Position numbers and translations under genes: made by a program. 64,000 bases of DNA from Lindgomyces ingoldianus (taxonomy: Eukaryota > Ascomycota > Dothideomycetes > Pleosporales > Lindgomycetaceae): assembly GCF_010093535.1 (NCBI RefSeq), contig NW_022985165.1, positions 667,311 through 731,310 on the forward strand, given 5' to 3'. The number at the start of each line of letters is the position of its first letter. Position 1 is the first letter of the stretch. Below are positions 1 to 12,360 of this stretch, piece by piece. The notes below the pieces were generated by a model. That model saw nothing but the letters and a program-made list of their open reading frames with translations, was not told the DNA's origin and made no database searches.

Positions 1-222
1 GGGACTTAGAACCTAGGAATGCTATTAACACTTATAGGCCTTATATAAAAAATATTAGAAAACTACTAAGCTAGCTAAAAAAAAAGGTGCAACTAAATAC
101 TTAAAAAAAATAAAAGTAACTATAAAAGATAAAGTTAAGTTATAGTTAAAGCTAATATAAAAACTTATTAGATAAGTTCTAAGCAACTTAAGATAAAATA
201 ATTTATAAAAATTATTATAAAC
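1..222 (-). repeat. LTR-A copy, RIP-decayed, cut by the window edge
   Basis: This is the reverse complement of most of the 289-bp LTR seen intact at 12002-12290, aligning with it from inside the LTR to its 5' terminus. Differences are almost all C-to-T or G-to-A, as expected from RIP. The missing part lies left of the window, so it cannot be told whether this is a solo LTR or the edge of a full element. Confidence 0.75.
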
Positions 223-246
223 TATTCTTTAACCTAAATAACTTAC

Positions 247-447
247 TATAAAGATAGAATAGTAAGTAGCATAAATAGCAATAAAAGTAAGCTTTTAAAA
301 AAAGATAGAAGTGTATTATAAGAGAGACAAATTGCTACTAAGCCTTACTTGTTAGGATTTATGCTTATATACAAAGTACAGGTTATGTGACCTCTAAACA
401 GGTTAGAGGAGGCCATACTAGCCCGCTCTAGGACATCCGGCCTTACG
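247..447 (-). repeat. LTR-B copy, RIP-decayed
   Basis: The segment aligns over its full 201 bp with the reverse complement of the LTR-B copy at 12400-12600. It has no obvious flanking 5-bp duplication. It lies 25 bp from the LTR-A copy at the window edge; LTR-A and LTR-B are also neighbours at 11790-12600. Confidence 0.7.
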
Positions 448-1075
448 CCTACCTTAATGTGCTAACTATTGCTCTAAGCAAGCTTTGCTTTTACAGATCA
501 TTTATGAACTGTTGTAGTATTTTACTTTAATAAGTTATATAGTAGTTAGTAAAAAGGCTTTATTTTTTTCTCTAGCTTAATAGCTAGATTTTATAGGCTA
601 TATAGTAGTACTTTTAACATCTTATTAAACTTAACTACATTTATATATTTTTTATACTCTAGTTTTAACTTAAGCTTTATAGGTCTTAAAAAATCTTTAG
701 TATTATTAGACAGTATACTATAGACATAGACATTTATATTAGAACTTTACATAGTTTACTTAAACTTTACTATGTCTTTTAAGGCCACCTTAGTGTACTT
801 TAGCATACTATAGTTTTTTACACTTGTAAATAATATATGTTTTATATAAAAGTTTAGCTTTAAATTAAACTAATTAATTTAAAGTAAACTTAAATATATT
901 AAAAGTCTTTTTAAGTTTATTACTATAAATAGTACTTTATAAGTCTAAACTTTTTTTAAAAGTTTATAATCTTTATATTTATAACTATAAAGCTATAAAT
1001 AGTAAAGTTTAATTTATTAAGTGCTTTTAAAAAAACATTTAGTAAAGGCTTAATTTTAAGATTCTACTTCTTAGC
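448..1075. repeat. AT-rich RIPped repeat (repeat D and unidentified sequence)
   Basis: About 455-535 is repeat D, found inverted at 31800-31885. The rest is AT-rich and TpA-dominated with stops in every frame. I recognise no domain in it. No intact gene. Confidence 0.5.
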
Positions 1076-1505
1076 TAACGTACTTCATAGGCGAGTTGCT
1101 CACACACCCGAGTTGCTTACTTTTGCTAAGACCCCACCCCAACAAACTCTATTATAGCCTATAACAACCCGCTCTGGCACTATATAGTACAGTATAGCCT
1201 AGAATATTATTTAGATACTACTTCTACTTCTTGCTTACATGTTTGCGTGTTATGCCTAGTCTAATTGCACTATCTGCAGCACCTTTAGAATAGCTTACCT
1301 ACTTTAGCTTACACCTGCTTCTTTACTTTCTTTCTATTACTGCGCGCTTTAAACTCCTTTAGAGCTGTTAAGTGTAGGCCTTTTTAAATTATTAAGGTTT
1401 TTTCTGCCTTAATCTACTTTTTTTTATGTAATTTATATTATGTAGTAGCCTTATTAGCTGCTTAAAGCTTAGTAATTTTTTATTACACTAATACTAGCTT
1501 ATATA

Positions 1506-1823
1506 TGTCACGATTGTGCACGAGTAAGGTTATAGAGCTTCACGGAGGTCTAGTTTAATTACTACGTGAGGTATCATGGTAGGTACAAGACGTTGTATAA
1601 GGAATAGGAAGGTTTAGAAGAAAATTAGTAATTAAATACTTAGCTTAGAAGTCTAAGCACTTTAGGTATAAATTAAGCCTATTCTAAGTTTAGTTAGTGT
1701 TAAGGCAGTTTATGCTTAAGTTTATGTCTATGTTATGTTATATTTATGTTAGATATGCACTAATAATACTCTAGTACATGTCTAATACAGTTATGTCTAG
1801 GATCTAGGGAGGATACTGTAATA
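1506..1823 (-). repeat. G1 3' LTR (left on this map), 318 bp
   Basis: Same 318-bp length as both G2 LTRs, with TG...CA-type ends partly lost to RIP. The element runs on the minus strand, so this is its 3' LTR. Confidence 0.85.
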
Positions 1824-1829
1824 GTACCC

Positions 1830-4800
1830 CCCTTTTTATTAAGAAGAGAATTCTTTACATTAGTAGTTCTAGCATTAAGTTGTTTTTATTAAGGTATAGG
1901 TTTAGTTTAGATAAGTATTAGGCGTAGAATTAGGTTACTGCAGAGTTTTTTTATAGGGCTTTTATAGGTTTTTATAATAGTTTGTTATATCTAGTCTATT
2001 TTATAAAGTATTTATAGATATGTTTTTTTTATTAAACTAGATTTATTTAACATCTTCTATAACATATTCTAGTTTATTATTTATAATAATAAGTTTAGGT
2101 AGCAGGTTTAGCTGTCTAAGTAGATAGTTAGATTTAGAGGCTACTTAGCGCAGCAATAATACGTAGAACACAGGGTGTATCTTTATGCTGTTAGGTAGGA
2201 TTAATTAGTAAGCATATAATAAGACTATATAGGCTACTGTAAAGGGGCTAAGGTTCTTCTAATTAAGTTTTTTTAATTATTAGTTTATTTAGATATTTCT
2301 AGTGTCTAGCTAGACCTTCTTGCTAGCTGCATATGCAAGAGCAAGAGTTTAGAATTAGTTTATATACTCTTATTAAAAAGCTTAAGCCTATGTAAGCTTT
2401 TTATAAACATATTTAAATATATTTTAGATTTTATTAATAAGTTTATTTATGTCTATTACTTATATAAATTAATAAGTTAGTTAGGGGGTATTTAAAGGTA
2501 GTTTAAATCTTATTTAGAGGTAGTATCTGTAGTTTGCTAAGAATAAAGATACTTATGTTAATTTAAATGTTATGTTATTAGCTTTAAACTATGCTATAGC
2601 TAACTATTTTACCTAGTTATTTTACTAGTAGTTTGTGTACACTTATAGAACTTATTTTATTACAGTGTTTATATTCTTAGTCTAGCTGTTAGTCTCTAGG
2701 TAAAAAGCTATAGATAGATAGGGGACAATTTAGAGCTGTTTACAGAGTTTGTCCTAAAAGGCTAAGACAAACTACGTACCTCTGTCTAATATAATTATGT
2801 TAGGCAGGCTATAGTAAACTTATACATATTAGTAGAATAACTAGGCTATATTAAGGGCAGTTATAGAGAAACATAGTATTAAGTGTTAATACTTAGTTAA
2901 GTAATTAACAACTACTATAATATTTATATACTCTTTAGATAAAGGTAGGTTTATAATAAAATTAATTAATATGTCTTTCTAAGCTTGTTTAGAGATTAGA
3001 AGTAGTTTAAGTAGGCTATTATACTTTTTTTAAAAGGCTTTTACTTTACAGCAAGTATAGCAACATAATACATATTAGCGTACAGTATAGAACATGCGGG
3101 GCTAGTAGTACTCTCTCTATAGTAGGTTAAGAGTCTTTTCTCTGCCTAGGTGTCTTCTAACAAGTAAGTTGTGTATAATTTAAAGTAGTTTAATTCTTAG
3201 TTTGTTAGAATTAGAGATTATAAGTTAGTTACAGTAATATAGCTTACTATTTTAGTTTTTATAGTTAGCTAGTGTTACCTTCTTTAACTAACTAGTGCTG
3301 TTTTAGAGTAGGTCTAAAGTTTCTTAGATAAATTTATTATTTAGATACTTATTAGTAATAATTTAATTAATTATCTAATCTATTTTATTTAAGTTAAGGT
3401 CTAAAAATAGCTTAAGTTAAAGTAGAGTTTAGTGTTAAGCTTTTTATACTTTTTTTTAAGCAAAAATGTTTTAGGATTGCCTTATAAAGGCATCTAGTTT
3501 CCCTCTATCTTAACTAAAATAATAAGTAATCTTAAAATTAAAATAAAATAGGTATTTAAACTAATAAGCTTATTAGTAGCTAAGTTATTTTATAGTTATA
3601 AAGTACTATAAGTTCTTATAGTTAGATAGAACTTGTATTAGATGCGCTGCACCTTCTAGTTTAGGTTGCTATTGTTTAAAGTAGTGTACTATAGTAAGTA
3701 ATTTCTTATTATAGATTTTATAATTACCTTCTACAGGACTTATTTTTTTTTAAGAAATATGTAATAGGCTTAATAGTCTTATTTAGCTTAGTCTAGAAGA
3801 GAACTTTTGCTACTACGTAGTCTAAGGCATTAGCTTCTACAAGTATTAGTAGTTTAAAGTTAAAGTAGTAGAGTATTAAAGCTTTAGTAAAGGCTTTCTT
3901 TAGCTAGTTAAAGAACTATTAGTAATTTAAGTTAAAGTTAAATTAGATTTTTTTCTTAGTAAGTATAATTATAAAGCTTACTTACTATAAAAAGTTATTA
4001 ATAAATTATTAGTAAAAGTTAGTAAATTTTATAAAGGCTTAAACATTTTTTATATTTTTTAGGTATTACTAATCTAGCATAGTCTAAACCTTAACAGGGT
4101 CTATTTAGATGCTATCTATAAAGATTACATATCCTAAATATGTAACCTTTAATTAGTAGAACTTACATTTATCTATATTAAGTTGCAGACCTGCTTCTTT
4201 TATAGCCTTTAGTACTAGGCGTACATGCTGTTTGTGCTCTAAAAGGCTATTACTATAGATTAAAATGTTGTTAATATACGCAGTGCAGAACATGTCTAGG
4301 TAGGGTTAGAGTAAGTTGTTTACAAAATGTTAAAAAGTACTAGGCGCGTTAGCTAAGCTAAAAGGCATTACTAGGTACTTAAATAGTCTATATTAGGTCT
4401 AAAACACTGTTAGCTACTTATTACCCTTTACTATCTTTAGCTTATTAAAGGCAGTAATAATATCTAACTTTATAAAATACTTTACTTTACTTAGTTAGCT
4501 TAAAGTTTTCTATAAAAAAGAAATTAAGTATTAGTTTTTAATAGTAATAGCATTTAGTCTTTAGTAGTTAACATAGAATTAAAGCCTACTTCTAAGTTTC
4601 TTTATAAATAGTATAAGTAACACTACTAGTAAAAAGCTAGCTTAAATAAACCCTTTTTTAAGTTTTTATTAAAGTATTTTTAAAGCACTTTTAATTTATT
4701 TAGTAACATTCTATATAGTGGCCTATAACTAGGTTATTTGCTAGGCTTAAAAGTTATTTAGTAATTATACAGACATTATATTAGAAGCTTATTAAACTTA

Positions 4801-6840
4801 TTTTAAAAAAAGACATATAATAAGTTATAGTAGTCTTAAGAGACTATTATCTTTAGGTTAGTGCGTTTTTAGGGAGCTAGAGCTTAGTCTATATTAAAAA
4901 TTATAACTGCGTAGATTTTGTAATCTAGTTATTAAGCTAGAGTTATAAATAGGGTAGGTCCTATATAGCAGATGTCTATTTACTATTTAAGTCCTAGTTT
5001 GTGTCTAAATTAAGTAAGTAAAAATTCTTTAAAGGCTTTTTTTTTTTAAGTTTAAGTAGTTATTAAATTATTTTATATAGCTTATCTTAGTAAAAGGCCT
5101 AGCTTATTAGCCTTACTTAGGTAGTTTTTCTCTAGGTTATTAGAAAGTAGGTTTAAAAACTTTCTATATTAAGTGCTACTTAGGTGTTGTTTAGGTGTAA
5201 GTGTAAGCATACATTTTAATATTAAAAAAAGTTAAAGTTTAAGACTTACTTTTAGTAATTAAAAGTAACTTTATGCTAATACAGCTATAGTTGTTTTAGA
5301 ATTAGGTTATAACATTTTATGTTTATTAAATAAAGCTTAATCTGCTTTTTATAATATTAGTAGGTAATTATAATAGTTGTAGTATAAAAGATAAAACCTT
5401 TTTTAAGTTGTTTTCTATTAAATCTAGTTTAGTAAATTATTTAAGTAAGTAGTGTTAATTAAAGATTTAGTTTATGTGCTAGTTTTTTATTAATGTAACT
5501 TATACTATTTACTTTTAAGTTAATAAGAGCTTATATTAAGGCTAATACAGTTTCTTATTATAAATATATAAGAATATTAACTTAGTACTTCTAGTTATTA
5601 GTAGGGGACTTAGCCTATAGGTTAGCAGAGATCTAGTGTTAAATTAGTCCTAGGGGGTAACTTAGCCCTAGGATAAGCCTTTTTACAGGCTTCTACTGCT
5701 ATAGCTGTAGCTATGTTAAGAGTAGTAAAAAGGATTAAGGCTTAAATATAAGTTAAAGCCCTTATAAAAATAAAATTAAAATAGTAAAAATCTTTAATAA
5801 GTGCTAGTAGCGCTACTTATGTAGACTTAAGAAAAAGAAATAAAGCAGTTTTAAAAAAATATAACTATACTTACTACACTTAAAGCATTAACTTTTTTTT
5901 ATATAATTTTTACACTTTTTAAAACTAACTAAAGCATAATTTAAATTAATTTTTATTACATTAAGGTCTTTATTTATAACTGCGCTAGTTTAGGGGTGTA
6001 TTAGGGCTTATATAGGGAGAAACCTTATGTTATTATTATAGGTAGTAATTAGGTTTACATATGTGTTAAGGTTATTTAAAAGGGGTTTTTCTACTATAGC
6101 GTGTTACAGTTTAGTTAAGAGAGAGTTATATAAGGCTATAATTAAACCTATTTTATTTAGGCCTATATTAGATGCAAGTTAGCAGAACTTAGTAAAGTGT
6201 AAAGTAAAGCTTTTTCTTTTTTATTATAAAGTGTTTAGGCAACTTAAGGCTGTTAACTTTTTATTTAAGTCTTTATAAGTTACTTATAAAAACACTATAA
6301 ATTAATTTAAGTTAATAATATCTTTATTTATTAGTAAGTTAATTAAGGCTGTTATATTATAGTTAAGTTAAAAGTAGGTGTATAGTAACTAAAAGCATTT
6401 AAAAGAGAATTAGTCTATGTTTCCTTTAAGTTTATATTAAAGCTTATGTAAGAAGAAAGGTATGTTTTTCTGTTTTCTATTAAACAGTAGAGGATTAAGA
6501 AGTTAGTTAGATTTTATTACTAGGTTAAAAAAGTTACAGGTTATAAGTAGTGTTAAGTAAGAAAGAGTTAAGCTATCTCTAGACTTTTAGGTAAGCTTTA
6601 AGGCTAGTAAGTTCTTAGTTCCTACTACTATAATAAAAGTTAAGGTAAAAATAGACTACTTAATAACATAAATCTATTTTTTAAAGTCCTTTTAAAAAGC
6701 TTTAAAGCTTACAACATAGTAGCTTTTTTATAAAGTAAGTGCTTTTTAGAAGGCTTCTTAGCTTACTCTAATAGCTTAGAGTTATATAAGTACTAAGCTT
6801 ATTAAATTAAATTTAGAGGCTATTTTTAGCTAAAGTTTTA
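1830..6840 (-). pseudogene. G1 gag-pol remnant, including an RNase H region
   Basis: Read on the minus strand, the sequence follows G2 collinearly: gag towards 6800, reverse transcriptase around 3850-4900, integrase and chromodomain towards 2000. The RT active site is recognisable near 4258-4280 as a decayed YxDD (Asp codons changed to Asn). At about 3445-3830 there is an RNase H-like stretch between the end of RT and the integrase zinc finger that G2 lacks entirely. Stops are nearly all TAA/TAG at positions where G2 has CAA/CAG or TGG. No functional product is possible. Confidence 0.75.
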
Positions 6841-6851
6841 ATATAATGTAA

Positions 6852-7167
6852 TATTATAATTATGCATAAGTAAGGTTATAGAGCTTTATAGAGGTCTAGT
6901 TTAATTACTACATAAGGTATTATAGTAAGTACAAAATGTTATGTAAGAAATAAAAAAGTTTAAAAAAATTAGTAATTAAATACTTAGCTTAGAAGTCTAA
7001 GCGCTTTAGGTATAAATTAAGCCTGTTCTAAGTTTAGTTAGTGTTAAGGCAGTTTGTGCTTAAGTTTATGTCTGTGTTGTGTTGTGTTTGTGTTAGACGT
7101 GCACTAATAATACTCTAGTACGCGTCTAATACGGTTATGTCTGGGATCTGGGGAGGATACCGTGACA
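6852..7167 (-). repeat. G1 5' LTR (right on this map), 316 bp
   Basis: Homologous to the LTR at 1506-1823. Its half nearest the outer end keeps many CpGs, while the half nearest the element interior is strongly decayed, so the mutation load changes sharply within one LTR. Confidence 0.85.
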
Positions 7168-8612
7168 ATATATAATTATTGCTGCTCTCTTTAAGACCTT
7201 TTTAAATACTTTAACTATAAAAGTTAGTAAACTATTTATATACTTTTAAATTTTTATTTTTATAAGCATTAATTATAACCTAAGTTTTAAAGTATTACTT
7301 AGGGTTTATAACTACTAGGGCTTATTATATATAAGTAGTAGTAGTAATAAAGTGCGCAACTTTATATTAAGGCTTATTATAACTTATTATAGGTTAAAAG
7401 AAACTAATTTAGCGCTTTAAAACTTTTCTTAGATATTACTAAAAGTAATTATAGCATTATAAGCTACTTTAAAGCATAGTAAAAACTTTATTTTTATAAT
7501 ATAAGTAATCTAGTTATGCATAAAGTTTTTAGCTTAGCGCTTATACACTTTTTAAAAAAAAGTAAAACAACCTATATTAAGTAGCTATAAAAAGTGTAAT
7601 AAGTAAAAAAGCATATAAATAGTAATAATCTTATTATCCTTATAGTATTACTAAAAATAAAGTAAGTTATAGCTTTTATAGCTATTAATAACTAGTAGAC
7701 AGTAGCTGCTAACAGTACGCTTCTTTATATGCGCGTTAAAGTGCTTTAACTAGTCTAGACTAAGCTAATTAGTAGTCTAGCTATACTTAAAGATTATAAT
7801 AACTTAATTCTAAAGTAGATTTTTCTTTTTATACTAGTTTAAAAAGTAGTTACTACTTTAAAAAATAATAAAAAGTAAAATAGCTTACTTTTTAGCATTA
7901 ATACTCTAGATAGCTGTTGTCTACTTCTAGTTACCTAGCTAGACTGCTTTTAGCTGTCCTTATCTCTTTAAACTTATAATAACTACTCTAGTAAATATCT
8001 AGCCTATTATAAACTTTATTTTATTAAAGTTATACATGTTATTATTTTAAATGCTATACTTAGCTTTAATATTTTTTATAAAGTTAAACTAGCTTTAAAT
8101 TACTATAAGATTTTTATAAAAAGCTTTTTTATAGTTATACTTATGCTTAAACTTTACTTTAAGCTCTAAGTAACACTTAATAAATATATTAAGCTAGTTT
8201 ATGCTAACATAGCTTATATTATGCTTAGTGTGTAAAGAATTAGCTATATTAGCTATAGCTACTAGCTAGAGAGGAAATCCTTGCGCATTTAGCTTAAGTA
8301 TGTGCTAAATAATTACTTACTCTTTGTTATTATCTAGCTTTTATAAGTTAGCTATATAATTAGCTTAGAAAAGTTATTTAGTGTGTTAGTTACTTATTAT
8401 CTTTTAAAAAACTCTATAAATAGCTATAGTGTGTTAGTTAGAAAGTGTTATGTTTTATTTAAAAGCCTAAAGTGTAAGCTGCATTTAATGTTCCTTTAAC
8501 ATGTTTAAGTAGTGTTGTTAGAAATGCATTAGTATAGGAAAAGTAGTATAGTAGGGTCTTAGTAAAAGTAAGCAACTTAGGTGTGTAAGCAACTTGCCTA
8601 TAAAGTATGTTA

Positions 8613-9200
8613 AGCTTTTTTTATTACTTTTTAAAGTAATATAAGCTAAGAGAAAAATGCTTAGTTTTTTTAGTCTTACTTTTTTCTTTTTTAATTATTT
8701 TTATTAGACTTATTTTTATCTTTATTTTTTATAAAATAATCTAAGGAAATATAACCTAGCTACTTATTATTTTAGTAAGTAACTTTTATTTTATTAAATT
8801 TTTACTTTTTTAGCTTTTTTTTAGCTTAAAGGCTTTTTTTATTTCTTTTTAAGCTTTTTTAGGTTTTTATTAGTTAAAGGTAAAATAAAATGCTTTTATG
8901 TTTTTTTTTAACTTTAGCTCTTTTCTTTTCTATAGGTAGTAGTAGAATATATTGCTCTACTCTTTTACCTAAGCTAGTATTTCTTACTTACTTTATAAAA
9001 TATATATTAAATTATGCTTAATCTTGTTAAATAATGTGCTACTAAAGTTTACTATTATTTTATTTAGGCTCTTCTTATTAACTTTAGTTTATAATAGCCT
9101 AAAGTAGGCTAGAAGTTTAGTTAAAAACTAATTAAGTTATTATTTATAGTTTTTTATAGTATTATAAGCTACTTTTTTTATTTTACTAAAGTACTTAATG
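8613..9200. repeat. AT-rich RIPped spacer
   Basis: The sequence between M1 and K is TpA-rich with poly-T runs. No gene, repeat boundary or conserved motif could be recognised in it. Confidence 0.4.
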
Positions 9201-9202
9201 TA

Positions 9203-11042
9203 ACATGGTCCACAAGCGAATGTTCAACACAAGCGAGTGTTCCGCCCTACTACTAAATTTAACTTTAAAGACTATTAATTTAACAACGCAAAAATATACT
9301 ATATAAAATAAACTACTATAGAATTATTTAATATCCTTGCATGTATAAGAGTTATGCCTAGGCTTGTTGCAGCGCTTGCAGCGCTGTGCACGCGCTGCGC
9401 TGCTTTTAGCAGTTAACTCCTCTTAAGGCATTTTGCTACCTTCTGCTATACTAGTAAGCTTCTAAGTACTTAACTTAAAGCTTTAATAACTTGTTAGAGT
9501 TTTTTCTTTTTAAATTTACTTTTTTTTACGCTGCTTATGCTTTATAGCTGCCTTATAGGCCCTCTCTAGGGCAGCTGCTTAATTGCGCTGTAGAACAGCA
9601 ACATAAGCTATTTTAGTAGCGCCCTTACTTAGCTACTTTGCTAGATTAAGCATAGCAGAAGGAGACAAATTCTAATGCCTTTAAATCTAATTATATAGTA
9701 AAGTTAACTAAGCCTTAACCTTATAAAGATTACTAGGTGTTTAAGCCTTCTAGGCAGTATTTAGTAGTAGAGTAGCTAGCTAATTAGGTAGCTATATATT
9801 AAGCTTTAAGAGCACCAGCTCTAGGTTAAATAGGACTAGTCCTGTAGCTTTAAAGCCTGCGCAGATATTATCTATTATAATTAAGCAACTAAATGCTGCT
9901 TTAAAGGCTAGTAGGAAGGTTAGCTTATTAATATAGTTAATCTAGTAGCAGATTAACTAGCTAATCTTAGTACTGTACGCGCGCTTTAACAGCAAAAAGC
10001 AGCCAACGTTAAGCAGCTGTAGAATATGTGACGCGTGTGCTGGCATACAGAGCGCTATAATACGCCTCTGCTTACAGAGCTCTAGGAATTTAACAGAGTA
10101 ATAGCTTTTATAGCTATTAAAAATAAGCAGCTACTATAAGCCTACTAAGTAATCTTTTATATGCAGATTAAAGTGCTCTAGCTATGCAATTTTATGTTTG
10201 TTAGTTGTCTAGCTATTATTGCTAACACTAATAGCCTAGTCCTTTAGTATATCCTTATCCTTATACTAGGCAGATAGGTGATGCTTGCCTTTAAAGATTG
10301 CGTATAGAGGTATTGCCTACCTATCTGCGTTAATGCCTACAATAACTGTCACCTATTTACAGTTGCCTAGCTGTATAGCCTTTAGCTAATTACGTCTATC
10401 TGTGCCTATAACAACTATTTAGCTTAATATAACCCCTATCTAAAAGCCTGTCTTGTTAAAATTATACATGTTCTAATTTATAATGCTGTACTTTAATTAT
10501 GTAGCCTCTACAAGCTTAAACTACTTGCTTATAATCACTAGATCTTTGCATTTTGCTTGTTAGTAATTGTACAGTTAGCTAAGGTAGGTTTTAACTGCTA
10601 GCGTACGCGCAACAAAGTTAGATAGCTAGTTAATACCTGCTAGTAGAGCGCCGCGCTTAGTAAGAAGCTTGTTAGCCATCTCTTATACAGCACCTAGAGT
10701 AGGCGCAAATCCTTAGAAATCTAGATTAAGTATATGCTTAATAATTACCTCCTTTTTTAGCTTTGTAAGCTTCTTGTTGTTAGCTATACAGTCGCGTTGC
10801 ATAGTTATCCCTGCGCGTTATTAGCAGAGAGCTATTTAATTAACATTGTAGAATGCTGCAGCGCGCCTCTTAGTTAAAGACATGTCTCTATTAAGAGCTT
10901 AAATAGCTAGGTTAATTCTAGCCTTTTTTAAAGATAATTAATTATATAGTTGTTAATGCATCGCGGTTAGTAGTAGGTTGGCTGCGTTTTGGTGGTGGGG
11001 CGGAACACTCGCTTGTGTTGAACATTCGCTTGTGGACCATGT
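9203..11042 (-). mobile_element. K: Fot1/pogo-type Tc1-mariner element, 1,840 bp
   Basis: The TIRs of about 48 bp begin ACATGGTCC at 9203 and end GGACCATGT at 11042, flanked by TA (9201-9202 and 11043-11044). Each TIR contains two tandem CACAAGCGA(A/G)TGTTC-like subterminal motifs. On the minus strand a decayed transposase can be followed, with the typical Fot1 order of a YNFDETGF-like first catalytic motif, a VVTGTDRR-like stretch and a GINA-like stretch. Stops are mostly TAA/TAG at expected Gln/Trp codons. The interior is less decayed than M1, and the terminal ~50 bp on each side keep their CpGs. Confidence 0.85.
9700..10900 (-). pseudogene. K transposase remnant
   Basis: The minus-strand translation shows an HTH/CENP-B-like N-terminal part near 10900-10600. 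The DDE catalytic part follows with a recognisable FDETGF-like block at about 10450. The product would cut and paste the element at TA dinucleotides. Numerous RIP-type stops make it non-functional. Confidence 0.6.
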
Positions 11043-11044
11043 TA

Positions 11045-11789
11045 TTAAGCATCTTATTTTTAAAAATTTACTATGTTAGTAACTATAATAAGTTAACAAG
11101 CTTTAAATAAGTATAGTGTGTCTCTTATAGTAATTATAGTGTTTTATTAATATATTATAAGCTAAAAAAAATCTTTTATAATTTCTAAGTAAACCTTAAT
11201 AAACTTTTTTAATAATAGTTCTTATTATCTCTACACTACTAGTTATAGTCTGCCCTGTTCTTCTTTTTATATTAGTGTAGTAGTTTAAAACATAGTAAGT
11301 TTACTTAGTCTTAAGTAAGTTTTAGTATAATAATGTTTAATACCTTAGTTAGTAACTTATTAAGTGTGCTTATATTACCTACTTTAAATTAATAATAGAT
11401 TTTTATTATTTTAGCTAGTTTTTATGCTTTCTGCTGCTTTTATAGCTAGGCGCAGGCTTCTGCTAAAGCCTAATTCGCAGGGGTAGACTATGCGTTGCTT
11501 AGTTCTGCACTAGCTCTTCTAACCTCTTCTAGGCCCTAAACACCTTCTAGATAGCTTAATAAGCCTAATTTATAAATTTATTTTATTTTTTTTTACTTAT
11601 TTCTTACTTTATTTTTTTTATGTTAGTGTTAACTTTAGTTAAGTATTACTAAAAGTAGTAGTTTTAGCTAGCTTTTTAAGTAGTCTTTAAGCGCTAGTTA
11701 CATCTAATTCTTCTCTAGCATTTTATTTTAACACTATTATATAGAAATGTTGCCCTTAAGCAGTATACTAGCTTATAGAGTAATTTAAA
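11045..11789. repeat. AT-rich RIPped sequence
   Basis: Strongly TpA-biased, with one short GC-richer patch at about 11450-11550. No domain or repeat boundary identified. Confidence 0.4.
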
Positions 11790-11990
11790 TGTAAAGATAG
11801 GATAGTAAGTAGCATAGATAGCACTAAGAGCAAGCTTTTAAAGAAAGATAGAAGTGTATTATAAAAGAGATAAATTACTGCTAAGCCTTGCTTATTAGAA
11901 TTTATGCTTATATACAAAGCACAGGTTATACAACCTCTAAACAGGTTAGGTGAGGCCATACTAGCCTGTTCTAGGACATCCGGCCTTACA
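11790..11990 (-). repeat. LTR-B copy, 201 bp
   Basis: Full-length reverse-oriented copy of the LTR at 12400-12600, with TGTAAAG and CTTTACA/CCTTACA-type ends. No matching 5-bp duplication is visible. A 63-aa open frame inside it is only LTR sequence. Confidence 0.75.
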
Positions 11991-12001
11991 ATAGCCTAGT
12001 G

Positions 12002-12290
12002 TGTAACGATCCTCATGAATCGTTCCATCTCGAGTCGCCCGGAACCTCCGGAAGGCCCTCGTATCGGCCCCGACCTCGACCTGGCCCCGACCCCTGCTGT
12101 TACCCCTATTCCCTCATGTATTTAGTCGCACCTCGCCCCCGTAGCTAGCTCGGTAGTTTTCTGATATCCTACGTACAAGGCCTATAGGTGTCATTGGTAT
12201 TCCCAGGTCTCTGAGTCCCCACGCACTCCCATATGCCTCTGAGTGGATTCATACCGCATTCGGACCCATTGTCTTGCCTGCGCCGTTACA
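12002..12290 (+). repeat. LTR-A solo LTR, 289 bp, scarcely mutated
   Basis: Begins TGTAACG and ends CGTTACA, and is flanked by a perfect 5-bp duplication TAGTG (11997-12001 and 12291-12295), the signature of LTR-retrotransposon integration followed by LTR-LTR recombination. It is GC-rich and nearly unmutated inside a RIPped isochore, so it probably arrived late or was too short to be a RIP target. Related copies: 1-222, 42844-43129 and 44297-44771. Confidence 0.9.
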
Positions 12291-12360
12291 TAGTGCATTT
12301 ACTATAAAGTAAGCTTATGTTTAATTAAGAAGTACTCTAATACTTAATAGTTTATTAAGG

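Larger units (their letters stand above)
1506..7167 (-). mobile_element. G1: Ty3/Gypsy chromovirus, heavily RIPped, nested in M1
   Basis: The element is bounded by two LTRs (1506-1823 and 6852-7167) that are the reverse complement of the G2 LTR, and by the 5-bp duplication ATATA (1501-1505 and 7168-7172). A polypyrimidine run next to the left LTR (about 1824-1835) is the complement of the polypurine tract of G2. The interior is about 5.0 kb, roughly 380 bp longer than that of G2. Both C-to-T and G-to-A changes are dense, so all reading frames are broken. Confidence 0.9.
1078..8610 (-). mobile_element. M1: Fot1/pogo-type Tc1-mariner element, interrupted by retrotransposon G1
   Basis: Terminal inverted repeats begin ACGTACTT at 1078 and end AAGTATGT at 8610, flanked by TA on both sides (1076-1077 and 8611-8612), the target duplication of Tc1/mariner transposons. 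Each end holds two subterminal copies of a GAGTTGCTTAC-like motif. Removing the nested LTR retrotransposon G1 (1506-7167) and one copy of its 5-bp TSD leaves 1,866 bp, exactly the length obtained for M2. Read on the minus strand, the interior matches the Fot1-like transposase seen in M2 but is full of TAA/TAG. The left TIR keeps its CpGs, while the right TIR is visibly C-to-T mutated. The element is dead. Assignment to Fot1/pogo rests on the decayed DDE motifs read in M2 and T. Confidence 0.85.
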
